Made by a program: the position numbers and the translations under genes. A DNA stretch of 64,000 nucleotides from Microbacterium sp. USTB-Y (GTDB lineage Bacteria; Actinomycetota; Actinomycetes; Actinomycetales; Microbacteriaceae): the NCBI RefSeq assembly GCF_023703415.1, contig NZ_JAGMTU010000003.1:186001-250000 (forward strand), read 5' to 3'. Positions 63,374 to 64,000 of this stretch are shown here, piece after piece; within the stretch, counting starts at the first letter, position 1, and every line of letters begins with the position of its first letter. Under the pieces are notes generated by a model that saw nothing but the letters and a program-made list of their open reading frames with translations, was not told the origin of the DNA and searched no databases.

Positions 63374-64000
63374 CTACTCCGGCAGCGGCTCGTCGCGGTA
63401 CAGCGCCTCGAAGGTGTCCAGCGTGCGGTTGATGTCGTGCACGGCGACGCCGTCGAGCGATGCTCGCTGCATCCGCTCGTACTCGGCCGGATCCGCGGTG
63501 AGCACGTCGGTGAGACGCGCCGCGAGCTCGTTCACGTTGCCCGGCTCGAACAGGTAGCCGTTCACGCCGTCCTGCACGAGGTGCGGCAGGGCCACGGCGT
63601 CGGCCGCGACGATCGGCAGCGCCGAGGCCATCGCCTCCATGGTCGCGATGGACTGCAGCTCGGCGATCGAGGCGATCACGAACAGCGAGGCGCGGCTCAG
63701 CAGCGCGCGCAGCTCGGCGTCGGTGGTGCGGCCGTGGAAGGTGACGCGGTCCTGCAGGCCGAGCTGCTGCGTGAGCGCCTCGAGCTGCTTGCGCTGGTCG
63801 CCGCCGCCGACGATGTCGAACGTCACGTCGAGAGCCGGATCCAGCTTGGTCATCGCCTTGAGGATGACCTCGACCTGCTTCTCGGCGGTGAGCCGGCCCA
63901 CGAACACGATGCGGTTCTTCTCGCGCGGGCCGATGACGGGCGTGTACTGCGTGCGGTCGATGCCGCAGCTGACCGGGATGACGCCCTCGACGTCGATCGT
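63374..64000 (-). CDS. Glycosyltransferase family 4, C-terminal part (gene runs out of window)
   Basis: The coding frame continues through position 64000, so only about 209 C-terminal codons are visible and the start lies outside. Visible: VIPVSCGIDRTQY, RIVFVGRLTAEKQVEVILKA (start of the nucleotide-sugar domain), FDIVGGGDQRKQLEALTQQL, VTFHGRTTDAELRALLSRAS and SIAELQSIATMEAMASALPI (E-x7-E). Typical GT4 as in PimB/PimC-like mannosyltransferases, but substrate is not assignable. Operon with the next GT4 gene downstream. Confidence 0.88.
   Translation of the reverse strand, partial: TIDVEGVIPVSCGIDRTQYTPVIGPREKNRIVFVGRLTAEKQVEVILKAMTKLDPALDVTFDIVGGGDQRKQLEALTQQLGLQDRVTFHGRTTDAELRALLSRASLFVIASIAELQSIATMEAMASALPIVAADAVALPHLVQDGVNGYLFEPGNVNELAARLTDVLTADPAEYERMQRASLDGVAVHDINRTLDTFEALYRDEPLPE

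Overview
The window is a very GC-rich (about 70 %) actinobacterial chromosome segment. Gene content and style (MntR-type regulator beside an Nramp gene, N-domain-less ClpB under a HAIR-like operator, LAXTG surface protein, class-actinobacterial aceE, many leaderless promoters of the form TAnnnT-N6-start) point to Microbacteriaceae, most likely Microbacterium or a close relative. That placement is inferred from familiarity, not from a search. There is no rRNA, tRNA, CRISPR array, insertion sequence or prophage that I can support.

Layout. 1-5.9 kb: end of an Nramp transporter, small membrane protein, MntR-like repressor, a HAD phosphatase operon, ROK kinase, pyrE and a PEBP-like protein. 5.9-8.6 kb: GlcG/HbpS-like protein and malate synthase G behind the first purine-regulon operator. 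8.7-14.7 kb: DUF6611-like protein, exonuclease III, Cof-type HAD, LAXTG surface protein and an HxlR-controlled VOC/HxlR/DHFR-like operon. 14.8-21.5 kb: two-component system with a highly repetitive kinase tail, BenE transporter, NatAB-type ABC exporter, nitroreductase. 21.7-30.5 kb: GH15 enzyme divergent from a G6PDH, GPH-type symporter, Lrp-like regulator divergent from an M28-like protein and an alpha/beta hydrolase. 34-36.4 kb: ClpB. 51.6-55.1 kb: pyruvate dehydrogenase E1 and an SDR. 58.9-64 kb: CoaBC, NRDE and lipoate-ligase-like proteins, two glycosyltransferases (the last is cut by the window end).

The centre of interest is 30.7-58.9 kb, a nearly complete purine/allantoin catabolic island: 8-oxoguanine deaminase, NCS2 urate/xanthine-type permease, allantoinase, allantoin/hydantoin racemase, NCS1 permease, glycerate kinase, glyoxylate carboligase, tartronate semialdehyde reductase, hydroxypyruvate isomerase, (S)-ureidoglycine aminohydrolase, a DUF6986 lyase-like protein, malic enzyme, an IclR regulator, uricase, HIU hydrolase, OHCU decarboxylase, a CitE-like lyase and a peroxiredoxin. 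Together they convert urate to glyoxylate, which can go to glycerate (Gcl/Hyi/GlxR/GlxK) or be burned through malate synthase G, malic enzyme and pyruvate dehydrogenase.

The main discovery is a shared control element. Nine sites (at 5.9, 32.2, 34.0, 40.3, 46.6, 50.4, 55.2, 57.2 and 58.9 kb) each hold two 15-bp imperfect palindromes, consensus TTYCR-N5-YGGAA, whose starts are always exactly 21 bp apart. Eight sit upstream of purine/glyoxylate genes, including the IclR gene itself; one is an orphan. The IclR protein is the obvious candidate ligand-responsive regulator. No allantoate amidohydrolase, allantoicase or classical ureidoglycolate lyase is present, which makes the co-regulated DUF6986 and CitE-like proteins candidates for unassigned steps.

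Other structure not explained by genes: a strong excess of GGATCC in all reading frames and in intergenic DNA; three families of dispersed intergenic palindromes, some read into proteins; an inverted array of 21-bp repeats at 60.3-60.55 kb; a 60-bp duplication of the symporter gene's 3' end flanking repetitive DNA at 26.5-26.8 kb; and an 80-bp near-perfect hairpin at 57.4 kb.
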